From positions 12,832,944 through 12,896,943 of the forward strand of contig NC_087083.1 in the NCBI RefSeq assembly GCF_026151205.1: DNA of 64,000 nucleotides, given 5' to 3'. Below the pieces are notes generated by a model. The model did not search any database and was not told the DNA's origin. It saw only the letters and a program-made list of their open reading frames with translations. This DNA comes from Bolinopsis microptera (lineage: Eukaryota > Ctenophora > Tentaculata > Lobata > Bolinopsidae). This document shows, one piece after another, positions 23,770 through 34,266 of this stretch. How positions within the stretch are numbered: the first letter of the stretch is position 1; each line of letters starts with the position of its first letter. A program made the translations under genes and the position numbers.

Positions 23770-25545
23770 ATTGAACCTATTGATAGGTTTAGAAGTAGGC
23801 ATCTTCACGGCCATCACGCAATCTGCGGACCACCTCCTTGACTGCACCAGTCTATTATCGAGTTAGAGTTTTCTGCACTGTATCCAGGAGTAGGGGGCTT
23901 GTCTGGAAGGGTGTCTAGGAAGTTTCCAAGAGATGTCTTGAAGCTTGTCAAAGTCCTTTGAGTATTGACAATTTTGGGGAGAACATTCCAGAGTCTTCCA
24001 GCTCTCACTGCGAATGAGTGGTCGTAGGTGGAGCGTGCAGCAGCTGATGCTTTTTTGTGAGAGAAGGGAGTAATAGTATAACTTTAACTCCCAGTCTGGC
24101 ATTCTCTCTGAACTGTACATCTAGGTCATTTGGACATATACCCTGGAGAACTTTCCACAGATGTATGATGGTGTAACGTTCTCGGCGTCTTTGCAGTGAT
24201 GTAAGTTTCAGTTCCTTCAGTCTATTCCAATAATCGGTGTCTCTGAGCCCTAGAATTCGTTTAGTGAACTGGCGTTGTATGCTCTCGATAGACTGGATAT
24301 CATAGATCTTGTTTGGATTCCAAAGCGGGCAGCAGTACTCCACTCTGGACCTTATCAGGGATTTGTAGAGCTGGAGCATAACAGGTGTTGTCCTGTCTTT
24401 GAATACTCCAAGAACCCAAGATGCCATCTGACGTGCCTTGTCAACCATGATATTGATATGTGGTGTCCAGGAGTAATCATCGGACATGTTGACTCCTAGG
24501 TCACGCACTAATGGGCTTCTTTCTATGACTGATCCATTTGGAGTGGTGTAGTTTGTGATGTCACTCATAAATGGCAGCTCCTCTGAAAGTGATTTAGAGG
24601 CCGGTGTTCTATAGCAAACAAGTTCAAACTTGTTTTCGTGCAGTTTCATGTTGTTGTCCTCGGACCAACGTATGATTCTGTTTAGATCTTCTTGAAGAAG
24701 ATTGCAGTCGTTTAAAGTCGATATTTTTCTGCCTATTCGGGTGTCATCGGCAAAGCTGCTAAGTTTGGAATCTTTCACGTACTGATCTAGATCGTTGACG
24801 TAAAGAAGAAAGAGGATTGGACCAAGTACAGTCCCCTGCGGTACTCCACTGATAACCGGCATTGGCCTAGAATGTTTTCCATCAACAATGACCGTTTGAG
24901 TCCTATCAAGGAGGAATTGCTCAATCCATTTGTACAGATTACCTTGTATTCCATACGACTTAACCTTTTTAAGAAGTAGGGAATGATCCACCTTGTCGAA
25001 GGCTTTAGCATAATCAAGGTATATCACGTCTGTTTCGGAGCTGTCTAGGTAGTTGTTTAGGATGTAGTCCATGTGTTGTAATAACTGTGTAAGACAGCTT
25101 CTACCTTTCCGGAAGCCGTGTTGCTTCTCAGAGAATATTTGATTCGACTCCAAGTGCTCTACCATGTTCTTTCTTAGTACTCTCTCAAACACTTTTATCA
25201 TATGGGAAGTTAACGAGACAGGTCTATAATTTCCCGGGTCTGTTTTGTTTCCTTTTTTAAACACTGGTGTGATATATTGTTCCTTATAGACTGAAGGAAC
25301 TTGACCATTTCTGAAGGAGTTCTCCCAAATGATCATCAGGGCTTCTGAAAGCGGTTGTTTGCAAGCTTTCAGTATCCTTGCTGGAATGTCCCCATCAGAT
25401 GTTGCTGAGTCAGCATCAATTTCATCAATAGCTGTGATGAGGTCCTCTTTACTAAAGTTGAATGATGTTAACTTTTCTGAGGGCGATGTTATATTGCTGG
25501 TTGTGTCTTTTTTCTTCTCGTTGTCAGGGTCACTAAACACTGAAG
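23770..25545 (-). mobile_element. 5'-truncated CR1/L2-like non-LTR retrotransposon (reverse transcriptase)
   Basis: A 511-codon ORF (25540 to 24005, - strand) encodes a LINE reverse transcriptase: YRPVSLTSHMIKVFERVL, EKQHGFRKGRSCLTQLL, DVIYLDYAKAFDKVDHSLLL, SGVPQGTVLGPILFLLYVND and the catalytic FADDTRI. The C-terminal end has the HLWKVLQGICP block typical of CR1/L2/Jockey-like elements. A frameshift near 24005-24060 moves the last residues (ARAGRLWNVLPKIVN) to another frame ending near 23814. At the 3' end, tandem (ttcaatagg)n copies at about 23758-23786 form the microsatellite-like tail typical of this clade. The endonuclease domain is absent, indicating 5' truncation. Inactive copy. Confidence 0.9.
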
Positions 25546-25785
25546 AGTATAAGGTATAACTATAAACTCTGTTGTCAACATTTATGTTTCTGAAACCCTA
25601 TAGACATAGTGCACCGATTTAGAATTGATGGTTTTTTATAAATTTTCAATAATTAGCTCACCAATCAAAAATCAATGATTTTTATGAGTATTTTGATTTA
25701 CCGGCCCGCTCTAAATCGAGTCTACGGTCTTAAATACGTGTAGTAAAGTATAATTCAAAGTTTATAAATCGTTCAGCAGAGCTTC
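25546..25785. other. Short intergenic or 5' flank of the Kv gene
   Basis: AT-rich sequence between the truncated LINE and the Kv start codon. An acceptor-like gttcag precedes the ATG by nine bases. Confidence 0.4.
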
Positions 25786-28700
25786 ATGGCATTCACTGCT
25801 GGACTAAACAAATCAGCAACCCCTGGACGGTCAACTTTTGTCTTGAACACTGTGAAAGTGTCACGTGATCATCTAGATGAAAACAAGATCAGAGTGCGGG
25901 ACTTTACACGGTCAGTGAATAATTGTCAGGTTGGTATTCATTATAGGAGATGTTTCCTTTATATCAAGTAGCTTGTTAATACTTGTCGAAATTTTTGTGT
26001 TAGTTCGTCAGGTTGAGGTTCTTGGGCCAAAACCAACTGGTCAATATCCAACACCAGTTCGGAGTTACAAAGATACATGCTCGTGAATTTCACAGGAAAA
26101 TGTTCAGGTTCAACGTATCCGGACGAGTGTTCCTAATCAGAACAGAAAACCTGAACATGTTTCCCGACACCCTTCTAGGATCCTCAGACAAGAACAGGTT
26201 CTGGAGGGATGACCTCAACGCTTACTACTTTGATAGGAACAGAGAGTTCTTTGTATCTGTCCAACAGTTCTATCAGCTGAAAGGTATTTGAATGTGTTGT
26301 TTTGAGGAGGTAAAGTTTGAGTAACGGTTGGTGGACCGAATCCCTAACGAACTATAATTAGTAATTACCCTAACAAATCCTAACCCAGACACTAACCCCA
26401 CCTCTAATCCTGACACTATCCCAACTAACAGGCAGTTATTAAACGTAAGTGATTTTATCCGTTAGGGATTCGGTCCGCTTACCTACAATAACAAGCTGAT
26501 CCATGTGCTTAAGAGGAGTAGTATATCATCCACACGATATTAATGTTAGGCTCTGTTATAGTCGCTTGGTTTGTCTCAATATTTAAGTGCTACGCTATTA
26601 CGAATTGATTTTATAGTTGTTTGCAACAATCCGTTACTGACAACAATCATGGTTTGGTTTATTAACTACCTAATAATGTGTCAGGTGTATTCAGATACCC
26701 ATCCCATGCGATAGAAGATCCAGTAGTGATTAGAAGAGAATTAGAGTTTTACAGGTGTAGTGTGTCTTTCATATTTATTTCAACATTTCGCCTATATTAA
26801 CTAGAATGTATATTTTAATATTCTGACTCTGTATCACTGTGGTATGTTCTAACGATTACAGACGTGTTACATTCTTATATATTGTAACCACATCAAAATT
26901 GTTCATCACATAAAATGATTGTGATGCACGTTGCAATTGAATGTTACTGCTTGCCATCGACATTCGACGCGTATCCTTATTTTTGTATCCTTATTTTCGT
27001 GATATATAATAGCCGTATTTCCTCAGGTTGTCTGCTAACAGCAGTGATGGGTTTAGTCTTAAAGCGATAAAATCAGTAGATCCAAGTCAGCGAGAGAAGG
27101 TACATATAAAATGGCACACAAAAAGCCAAAACTACCATTTTAGTTTACAGGAGTATCGGGCCATGAAAAATCATAACCCTTTCTAACATTTGACAAAATA
27201 TATTTCTGTGATCTGGATATAAAATTTCCTTGTGTTTCAGTTGTATAATTTGCTGAACTTTGCCAATTCGTCCTCCTCTGCGAATGTGTTAGCGTGGGTA
27301 GACTGTCTACTTATCGGCTTATCAGTCATCATGCTTATCATCGAATCAGGTACATGCTATATCTTTAAACCTTAGCTATGTGGATTAGTTGAATAGTTAT
27401 TATACGGCCAGACGTTTGACAAGGTATCATTTCTGCATTCTCATGTAGGTGGTAATACTATAAAAAGAAGTCAGTAGTCGTGTCCATCACTTTTTTCTTC
27501 TATTTGTTTCGCTTAGATGTGTATTCTTACTTAAATGACAACTTGATTTTATTATGAATCGTAAACAGCATGATATGATGCCTAATTCTCAAGAAATAAC
27601 ATTAACCAGAACCGACCTACAAGAAATATTTCGCGGAGAATGGACAAGAAGCCCATAAGTTCGCGTTCGCAGCTAACTCCGTGATAATGGGTTACTTTAC
27701 CTTCGACTACGTTTTGAGAATCATCGCTCATCCCTCGACTTTAGGGTATGTTTTGGTAAGCTGGTGACATTAGGGTATGTTTTGATACTGCACTGGTGAC
27801 TTTATGGTATGTTTTGATATATGGTACTGGTGAATTTGAAACGTAGATTAAATACGAAGATTAAATACGTAGATTAAATACGAAGATTTGTTTTTTGTGG
27901 ATATTGCAATGTTGAAAATGAAATCACAAAGGAGTCAAGTTTTCAAAATTTTGAAGACTTTCTTAAAAATTACAGTTCAGGGTAAGAAATATTTAAAATT
28001 TTTCAGGTTCTTCAAATTATACCTACCTTGGTTTGACTTACTCTCGGTCATTCCCTTTTATTTGGAAATTGTTATGGTTGCCATGTCTAAGACGAACGTC
28101 GCATCGACTATAGAGCATCAAAGAAGTCATGAAAATTCCAGTGAATTATACACTGTCCTAAGAGTAAGTCAGTTACTAGTCATCCAGTGTGTAAGTCAGT
28201 AAGTCAGTGAGTCAGTGAGTCAATGAGCCAGTGAGCCAGTGAGTTAGTGGGTCGGTGGGTGAGTCAGTGAGTCAGTGAGTCGGTGAGTCGGTGAGTCGGT
28301 GAGTAAGTGAGCCAGTGATTCAGTGAGCCAGTGAGTTAGTAAGTCAGTGAGTCAGTGAGTCAGTGAGTCAGTGAGTCAGTGAGTCAGTGAGTCAGTGAGT
28401 CAGTGAGTCAGTGAGTCAGTGAGTTAGTAGGTCATAAACGTTGATGGTCAATTTTTCAACTTCAAACATGAATTCCTACAATTTTCGTGGAATATTTCTA
28501 AAAACACAACAAGATATGCAGGATATTCCGAGTAACGCGAGTGTTTAAACTAGTAAGAAGATGTGAGGCTCTTCTAGTCCTGGTCAGAGCGCTATCCAGG
28601 ACTACGAAAGAGTTGCTGTTGCTCGCAGCAATGGTTTCTCTCTCGGCTCTGTTGCTTGGATCCGTCATGTACTACGTTGAATACAGTCATGTTAGTTCAT

Positions 28701-29425
28701 TCTCAGCTTTTATCACGACTACAATTGTACTTGAAAAACATTTGAAATAAATATAAACTGCACAGGAAAACTTGATTATACATTTCATTCTTTAACAACA
28801 GTGTTGTTAAGCTTTTATGTTATACCTTCCCTGATAACTGTGTTGTTACAACACAGTTATCAGGGAAGGTATAATAAAAACTTAACAAAATGATACATGC
28901 AGGAAGTAGCAGAAGCTTGCAGTAGACAAGGTAGAGAGATGAGTATGAGATGCAAGTTCAATAGTATCCCCAACTCCTGCTGGTGGGCTGTTATCACAAT
29001 CACTACTGTTGGGTACGGAGATATGGTACCTGAGACATTCCCTGGCAAGGTAGAGTTGTAAACTTTAACTGGTTCTTGATTGGTTAATTGTAAGTGTCAC
29101 GTGATGTACATTCGCGTAGTTTCTGACTGTATTGATATTGTGTTTCTTGGTAGGTAGCTTAAGTACAAGCTCACAGCTGACAGCAATGTCCTCGTCTCAC
29201 AAAAACAACAAAGTTCACTGCTTCACTATTTCACTATTTTACCATTTCGGTGTTACAATATTTCTCTATTTCACTAATAACCAAACCTTTCAGATTGTTG
29301 GAACGATTGCGGTGTTTCTAGCATTGGTTTTGATAGCTCTGCCCGCTACGATTATAGTAACTAAATTCAGCGAGGAATACGAGAAGGGAGTCAGTCAAGT
29401 TGAACAAGATGATGTTATGGGGTGA
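25786..29425 (+). CDS. Voltage-gated potassium channel alpha subunit (Kv type)
   Basis: Six-transmembrane Kv channel of about 456 aa. Exons, phases consistent: 25786-25929, 26058-26283, 26685-26754, 27027-27099, 27241-27349, 27610-27745, 28007-28163, 28514-28690, 28903-29049, 29294-29425. The T1 tetramerisation domain ([31 protein letters not shown]) lacks the HxxxxxC...CC zinc site of Kv2-4, so it is Kv1-like there. S1 is [18 protein letters not shown]3 [16 protein letters not shown]4 reads [19 protein letters not shown] with positive charges at every third residue. The pore is [15 protein letters not shown], with an intact K+ filter. S6 has [11 protein letters not shown], so the usual PxP hinge is PAT. 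The C-terminus ends about 20 residues after S6. The exon 1/2 junction is the least certain; the acceptor at 28513 is chosen because it restores the S4 pattern. Confidence 0.92.
26333..26476. mobile_element. Small MITE-like element in Kv intron 2
   Basis: Exact 17-bp terminal inverted repeats, ggaccgaatccctaacg (26333-26349) and its complement (26460-26476), flank about 110 bp with repeated cctaac/ctaacc words. Non-coding; no clear target-site duplication was identified. Confidence 0.8.
28164..28432 (+). repeat. Tandem array of gtgagtca-like units starting at a Kv splice donor
   Basis: Directly after the exon ending at 28163 the donor gtaagtcag is followed by about 30 imperfect 8-bp units (gtgagtca, gtaagtca, gtgagcca). 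Nearly every unit contains GTGAGT or GTAAGT, so potential 5' splice sites line up behind the true one. Confidence 0.9.
28821..28873. repeat. Near-perfect palindrome just upstream of the Kv pore exon
   Basis: Arms 28821-28846 and 28848-28873 are 26-bp exact inverted repeats around a single T. Weaker pairing extends outwards (gttaagctttta against taaaaacttaac), giving about 85 bp in all. It ends about 30 nt before the acceptor of the exon at 28903, so an RNA hairpin would sit over the branch-point region. Confidence 0.9.
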
Positions 29426-29554
29426 AACTACCTTATCGGTCATAATTATCAAGGATAACTTTTTCACGGCCCAGATTTTTCACAGACATTATTATTCACG
29501 CTCATGACCGCCCAAAAATTTCCAAAAAATTGTGAAAACTTTTGGTGATTTTTA

Positions 29555-29560
29555 AATAAA
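29555..29560 (+). terminator. Polyadenylation signal AATAAA of the Kv gene
   Basis: A canonical hexamer about 130 nt after the Kv stop codon. Confidence 0.6.
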
Positions 29561-30264
29561 TGTTTTACTCTTTTTCTGAACTCTAGAATGTGACTGAGGA
29601 GTGATTATATTTGTCATAGTATACTAATAAGCTAATACAGTAATCGGCTACACATCATATCTACGCATAATGCATATGTAGGGACACACACACTAAAATT
29701 AATGGAAATAATTACCGGAATTCAGCGTAAAAATAACGTCCGTGATAATTATGACCAATATTAATAAGGTAAATAGAAATGAAGCTGATTAGATATAATA
29801 TTAATGGTAGTAAAACTGTTAATATAATGGGACTGAAGTCTGAGTGATAGATTTCAGTTTTAAAGGCTGAAATTAATTTATTGAATCAATACACCGTATA
29901 ACTTTTGACTTTGTTGTTATAATTATATTTATACTGTCACAATGTCACATATGCAATATGCATGTTGATGTACAATATTCACTATTCAGTCTAGTATATC
30001 ATGAACAATTAAATGAACATATGATAGAATTGTATGTTATGCCGTAATGTTAATGGTGTATACCTATAAACATTGAATTTATATTTTTAATGAAAAATTG
30101 AGCAGAATTATTCATTATTGCATTGCCAATTGCAGAAAAATATGGAAAAAGAGATTATGGAGATTTTCGTGAATTTGTGTTTATCTAAGCTAACTAAGTT
30201 CTTATACATTATAATTTCGCAACAAATGATTAGATTTTTGTCTCACAACACATGAGGTGTCGAG

Positions 30265-30338
30265 TTACCTGGGGACCTCAGGCTATTATGTTCATTAGAG
30301 ATTAGGCGGAATGACAGGCTGAGCGCGGCCCAGTAAGT
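30265..30338 (+). repeat. Dispersed 75-90 bp structured repeat (copy B)
   Basis: Contains ttacctggggacctcaggct, then attatgttca, and ends ggcggaatgacaggctgagc before cccagtaag. It faces copy C (opposite strand) 190 bp away. Confidence 0.75.
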
Positions 30339-30438
30339 GTCGAGGTGATCACCATTCTCATATCCTCATCATGTCATCATGATTTCATTATTAATAAAGA
30401 AAGCCACGGCCACGATATGGTTGTAGGTTTATAATTCA

Positions 30439-30709
30439 CATAGCCATGTGTATACGCGTACTGCGTGACGCGCGCTACTGCAAGCGAGAGGGCTCTGGTT
30501 AGAGCAAGGTTTATAACCTACCAAGGGCAAGACTTACTGGGCGGCGCTCAGCCTGTCATTCCGCCGAATCGCTAGATCGGCGAGATGCGCTACTGTGCCT
30601 CGCCGAGCTGCGATGAATTTTAATTGACATCGTCAATTGACAATTAAGCTCACCATGCTGCTCACTTTGCCCCTCCTGTGCACGCAGTACGCGTAAACGC
30701 ATGGCTATG
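30439..30709. mobile_element. TIR element with 29-bp imperfect ends
   Basis: catagccatg (30439) and catggctatg (30700-30709) open 29-bp terminal inverted repeats containing tacgcgtactgcgtg and its complement with about two mismatches. The 270-bp element contains copy C of the dispersed repeat. The larger ORF across its right half has no recognisable domain. A MITE is the simplest reading. Confidence 0.7.
30532..30584 (-). repeat. Dispersed structured repeat (copy C, partial)
   Basis: Matches the acttactgggcggcgctcag core and the cattccgccgaat segment of copies A, B and D on the - strand, but lacks the cctggggacc end. Confidence 0.7.
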
Positions 30710-31181
30710 TCATATGTATATATATATATATATGTGAAATACATAAACATTACCAATTTAATATAAATAAACTTTATAAAATGAAGCAACTTTTATAGTT
30801 TTATGGCTAGCTGCGCGCGTGTCTTCAAATATAAAATAAAACAAATTTCGGGTCGCGATTAAAAATTTCGACCGTGGCCGTGCTATAGCTATACTAGCTA
30901 GCTGTGTAAATGCTTTGTATCACGTTGTGGCCCCCACTGTCGTTTTGCGTTTCTTTATTATATAGTGTAGAGATTTTACAGGGGAGCTTACAAAATTAAT
31001 TGATATAGCTTACTAATTTCACAATCCCACAGCTCATGTCGCGCGCGCCATGAGCATCACTCAGCAGCAGTCAGCAGCAATAATTAGAAGCAGTTTTTGA
31101 CCATTGTTAATGATTAGGCCCGGCGCGTGCTACTTCGTAGCACTTTCCATCGGGCCAGTGCATAACATTTCGAAAAGAAAG

Positions 31182-31390
31182 CGGCGCGCGCTACTTCGAA
31201 GAAATTTAGACGAGTAACATCCGTCAAATTCGGAACATCGAAGCGGCAAAGTCCTCCAAATTTGGAATCTGCGTTTGAAAATATATCGATTCAAGCTTGT
31301 TTATTATTAATGGACAAGCCATTATTAATGGACAAGCCCGGCGCGCGCTACTTCGAAGAAATTTAGACGAGTAACATCCGTCATAAATTC
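31182..31390 (+). repeat. Two-copy 45-bp direct repeat
   Basis: A block containing gcgcgcgctacttcgaagaa and atttagacgagtaacatccg occurs at about 31182-31230 and 31336-31384, separated by about 105 bp. A weaker relative (ggcgcgtgctacttcg) is at about 31121. Possible remnants of one element family. Confidence 0.85.
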
Positions 31391-31476
31391 AAGTTGGTTT
31401 CCACTGTCAGGGGCCCTTTTAGAACAATTGCTAAAATCGACTGTAAAGTAAATTTTGCCATACGTTGTATGACCCG

Positions 31477-31495
31477 CCGCGCACGAAGTGCGCGG
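31477..31495. repeat. Small GC-rich hairpin
   Basis: ccgcgcac-gaa-gtgcgcgg makes an 8-bp perfect stem with a 3-nt loop. Isolated, no context for a function. Confidence 0.7.
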
Positions 31496-32423
31496 CTCCC
31501 CCTGTATCGTCAGGACGATAGTGAAACGACCGTAGGGGTCGTGTGATATTTATGAGTGCATACAAAGTAACACACCGAACTATGGTTGAGATTTCTAACT
31601 TTGAATTACGATGAAACATTAAGTTTCAACACCGTGTGTCACTAAATATCAAGGTGGAACAACAGTGTTATTAAATGATTTTTAACTGGTTGAGATGTGA
31701 TACATAAAAGCAGCCTAAGAGTTGACTTAAATGTCGCGTTAAAGTCTTCGATCAATCAAAAGAGTTAATGAGTTATGAGGTATCGATCCATTCAGTTAGT
31801 AGGGCCTCTCCATTTATTACAGGCTTGGATAAGGCCGTGTACATATACTAATGGCTGGAACTTTAATCGTCTAGTATAAGAACTAAACTCCCCAGCTTGG
31901 CGTGGGAGGGCCTTTATATAGACAAATCTTCCTCACAAGCTTGAGCTTATCATTTTTACAATTTCACTGCAAACCTCGAGAAATCTTAGATTTCTAGAAC
32001 AATTGGGGATCGCCAAATGTGGAATTCCCTGCTCTTCCAGACTGAAAATCTCGTCAAACAAAATCCATACTGTTAACTAAACGGAGGTAATTTACAGAGA
32101 GAAATTAAAACTGATTTTAAATTTATTTAAATACAGAGAACATTACTGCATTATGACCAGCAGGCTAGGTTTCTAGTGCACATATAAATCATGTATAGAG
32201 TTTTTTATGGTACGGTGGGCCCATAACTATGCTTTGTTAATGCAATGATGTTTTTAAAGATTATATAATAACTAGTATTGGTTGATTATTATTTTGACAT
32301 AGATTAGTTTAGCAGAGGATTCATACTTAACCTCTACATTTGCATTTGATGTTTATTTGAGTCTTGTTGGTGCAGTGCAGTGTCTTGAGTGTTATGTAAA
32401 CTCTATTTAAATTTATTACAGTG

Positions 32424-32633
32424 ATGGCTAGGAGATTTGTTAGATCCGATATTTTTACCGCCATCCATTTGCACTCAAAAATATTGGAATTGATAAATTT
32501 TCTAAGTTCTAATTTTTGGTCATGGCTTCATAGCCATAATATGGATGAAACTACTTGTAGTGCACTGTTAACCATAGAACTGATACACACTGATTTCATT
32601 ATTCTATTAAAAGAAAGTGTGAACCAACAATAA
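32424..32633 (+). CDS. Small 69-codon ORF directly upstream of TIM23
   Basis: The ORF starts MARRFVRSDIFTAIHL and ends KESVNQQ. An acceptor-like ttattacag lies two bases before its ATG, and its stop is 36 nt before the TIM23 ATG on the same strand. It contains hydrophobic helix-like segments (ILELINFLSSNFWSWL, TDFIILL) but no domain I recognise. The leader, compact spacing and a matching acceptor at the next ATG suggest the first cistron of a shared transcript. Alternatively it is a chance or upstream ORF. Function unknown. Confidence 0.45.
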   Translation: MARRFVRSDIFTAIHLHSKILELINFLSSNFWSWLHSHNMDETTCSALLTIELIHTDFIILLKESVNQQ

Positions 32634-32669
32634 TGTCTTAACCATTGTTACTCTAAGAAGGTTGCAGTC

Positions 32670-33419
32670 ATGACTGGAGAGAATGACTATGCCAATCTTG
32701 GCTCCATCCCTCTCACCCCACCTCCTGAACATTACCAACATCTTGCACTAAAAATTCATGCTGAAGATTTAGAGGGATCTCAATATGTTTTTGCAGGTTA
32801 TTTGAAGCAATAACTTCTTAATATCAATTTATAAATCAATGCCTCTTTTAGTTCATGAAATAATGTACTTAATGTGATGATTTTAATTAGATTTCACATG
32901 ACTATTACTGAAGCTAATTGAACTAAATGCAAAAGAAACATTTTTTCAGGCGACGAAAAGAAGAAGAGGTCGTTGTCAGATATCATGTTCTTTGGGATAG
33001 GAAGTAGTTACATCTCTGGTTTAGCTGGAGGCGGGTTATGGGGATTTTTTGAGCATACACGCACGTTTGATAATACATCGAAAATCTTACGTCGAAACCA
33101 TTGCCTTAATTCAATCACAAAACGTGGAACATTTGTTGGTAACAGTCTAGCTGTGTTAGCTCTTTTTTACACAGCAAGTACGGGTTGTATTGGCAAATTG
33201 AGGGATAAAGATGATATATGGAATGACATTGGTGGTGGTGCTGTTACTGGCGCGCTTTATAAATCAACTAGAGGAATTGCTACTTGCTCTAAGTTCTTGG
33301 GCTTGGGTGCCATTGGTGGACTTGCATTAAATCTTATGAATGGTACTTATGAAGAAGGTTCATCGTATGCCTCTGAAACAATTAGTGAAACGTATGGGGA
33401 TTTGTTTGATAGGAGATGA
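32670..33419 (+). CDS. TIMM23: Mitochondrial import inner membrane translocase subunit TIM23
   Basis: Two exons, 32670-32796 and 32950-33419, give 198 aa, close to the family's usual length. TIM23 forms the presequence translocase channel of the inner membrane. Residues 1-50 are the soluble N-terminal region (YANLGSIPLTPPPE). The Tim17/Tim22/Tim23 domain follows: GSSYISGLAGGGLWGFFEH, then GTFVGNSLAVLALFYTA. The family PRAT signature is intact: Y, ten residues, R of KLRD, three residues, D, six residues, then GG of GGGAVTG. The last membrane segment is FLGLGAIGGLALNLM. It ends DLFDRR. The start ATG has an acceptor-like gttgcag two bases upstream. It sits 36 nt behind a small ORF and 418 nt before another probable mitochondrial gene. 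Confidence 0.95.
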
Positions 33420-33836
33420 TATTACTATCAAATGTCTGTGGTAGTTGTTGAAGTTTAAGGATCGTGCAGATCACTGTTTTTTAGAATTTTTAACATCCAA
33501 TGCAAATTTGCAGCCGGATTGCAGTGCTTGCTCCGCTGAATTGTGACTCTCCAGTGAATTATGAAAAACAGCATATTTGTAAACTAATAATTTATTTTCC
33601 TGACCTTTGTCATTTTTGATTTTCTATGTTTGTACCTCATACTATACAGGGATTTTAAATTGCTGATGAAAAATGTAGATGTACAGTTAAAAAATTTACC
33701 TAGACAGTAAATAAGTGAATAACTCACAACTAAAAGCTTTGAACTTTTCGACTACAGAAAATATTAGCCGAATTGCCCGTTTTTGTTGACCTTATCGATA
33801 TGTCAGTTCACTAATATGTAAAACATTTACAAGTGT

Positions 33837-34266
33837 ATGCCGATGTTAACAAGAAGCCTAAGTTGTGGGACGATTCCCCGCATGGTGGTCCGCACTATTT
33901 CGTCGACTAATGTTCTGCAGCGAAAGTGGGGAAACCAACCCAGCAAGACTGAACATAAGGATCCAAAAAAGCACAGCTATGACCGTTTGTGAAAACTTAC
34001 TTCAAATTTAACTGATTTACTGATATAAATCATTGTTGAAATGTAACCTGAGTGAAGATGATGTTAGTGACAATATTGCAACAAATAATTAATATTTCAT
34101 AAATTGTATGTAATAATCTAAGTAACCACCATAACACTGTCTCCCAGATGACCCCATTCCAAGACCCACCACAGACAAACTGCTCGAAGAGCTTAACGAA
34201 AAAAGATGGACTATGCTGAAACTATCAAAGCAGCAAAAAGAGACTACCAAGGAAGAATCCAAATGA
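33837..34266 (+). CDS. Small two-exon gene with presequence-like N-terminus, probably mitochondrial
   Basis: Exons 33837-33984 and 34148-34266 join in phase to give 88 aa. The N-terminus (MPMLTRSLSCGTIPRMVVR, TNVLQRKWG) is Arg/Ser-rich without acidic residues, as in matrix-targeting presequences. The second exon encodes DPIPRPTTDKLLEELNEKRW followed by TMLKLSKQQKE, weakly reminiscent of the N-terminal part of cytochrome c oxidase subunit 4 (acidic-Pro-x-Pro, a Lys/Glu helix, a Trp, then LS..K). It stops before COX4's membrane helix, so it is either another small mitochondrial protein or a truncated relative. The acceptor tctcccag is good; the donor gtttgt is weaker. ATTAAA at 34386-34391 could be its polyadenylation signal. 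Confidence 0.45.

Larger units (their letters stand above)
29561..32423. other. Gene-free, repeat-rich intergenic region
   Basis: AT-rich to about 30.2 kb, then a CpG-richer block (30.3-31.55 kb) with two copies of the dispersed structured repeat, a TIR element (30439-30709), direct repeats (31182-31390) and a small GC hairpin (31477-31495). From 31.6 to 32.4 kb it is AT-rich again with no supported exon; it may contain the promoter and leader of the TIM23 transcription unit. Confidence 0.5.
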
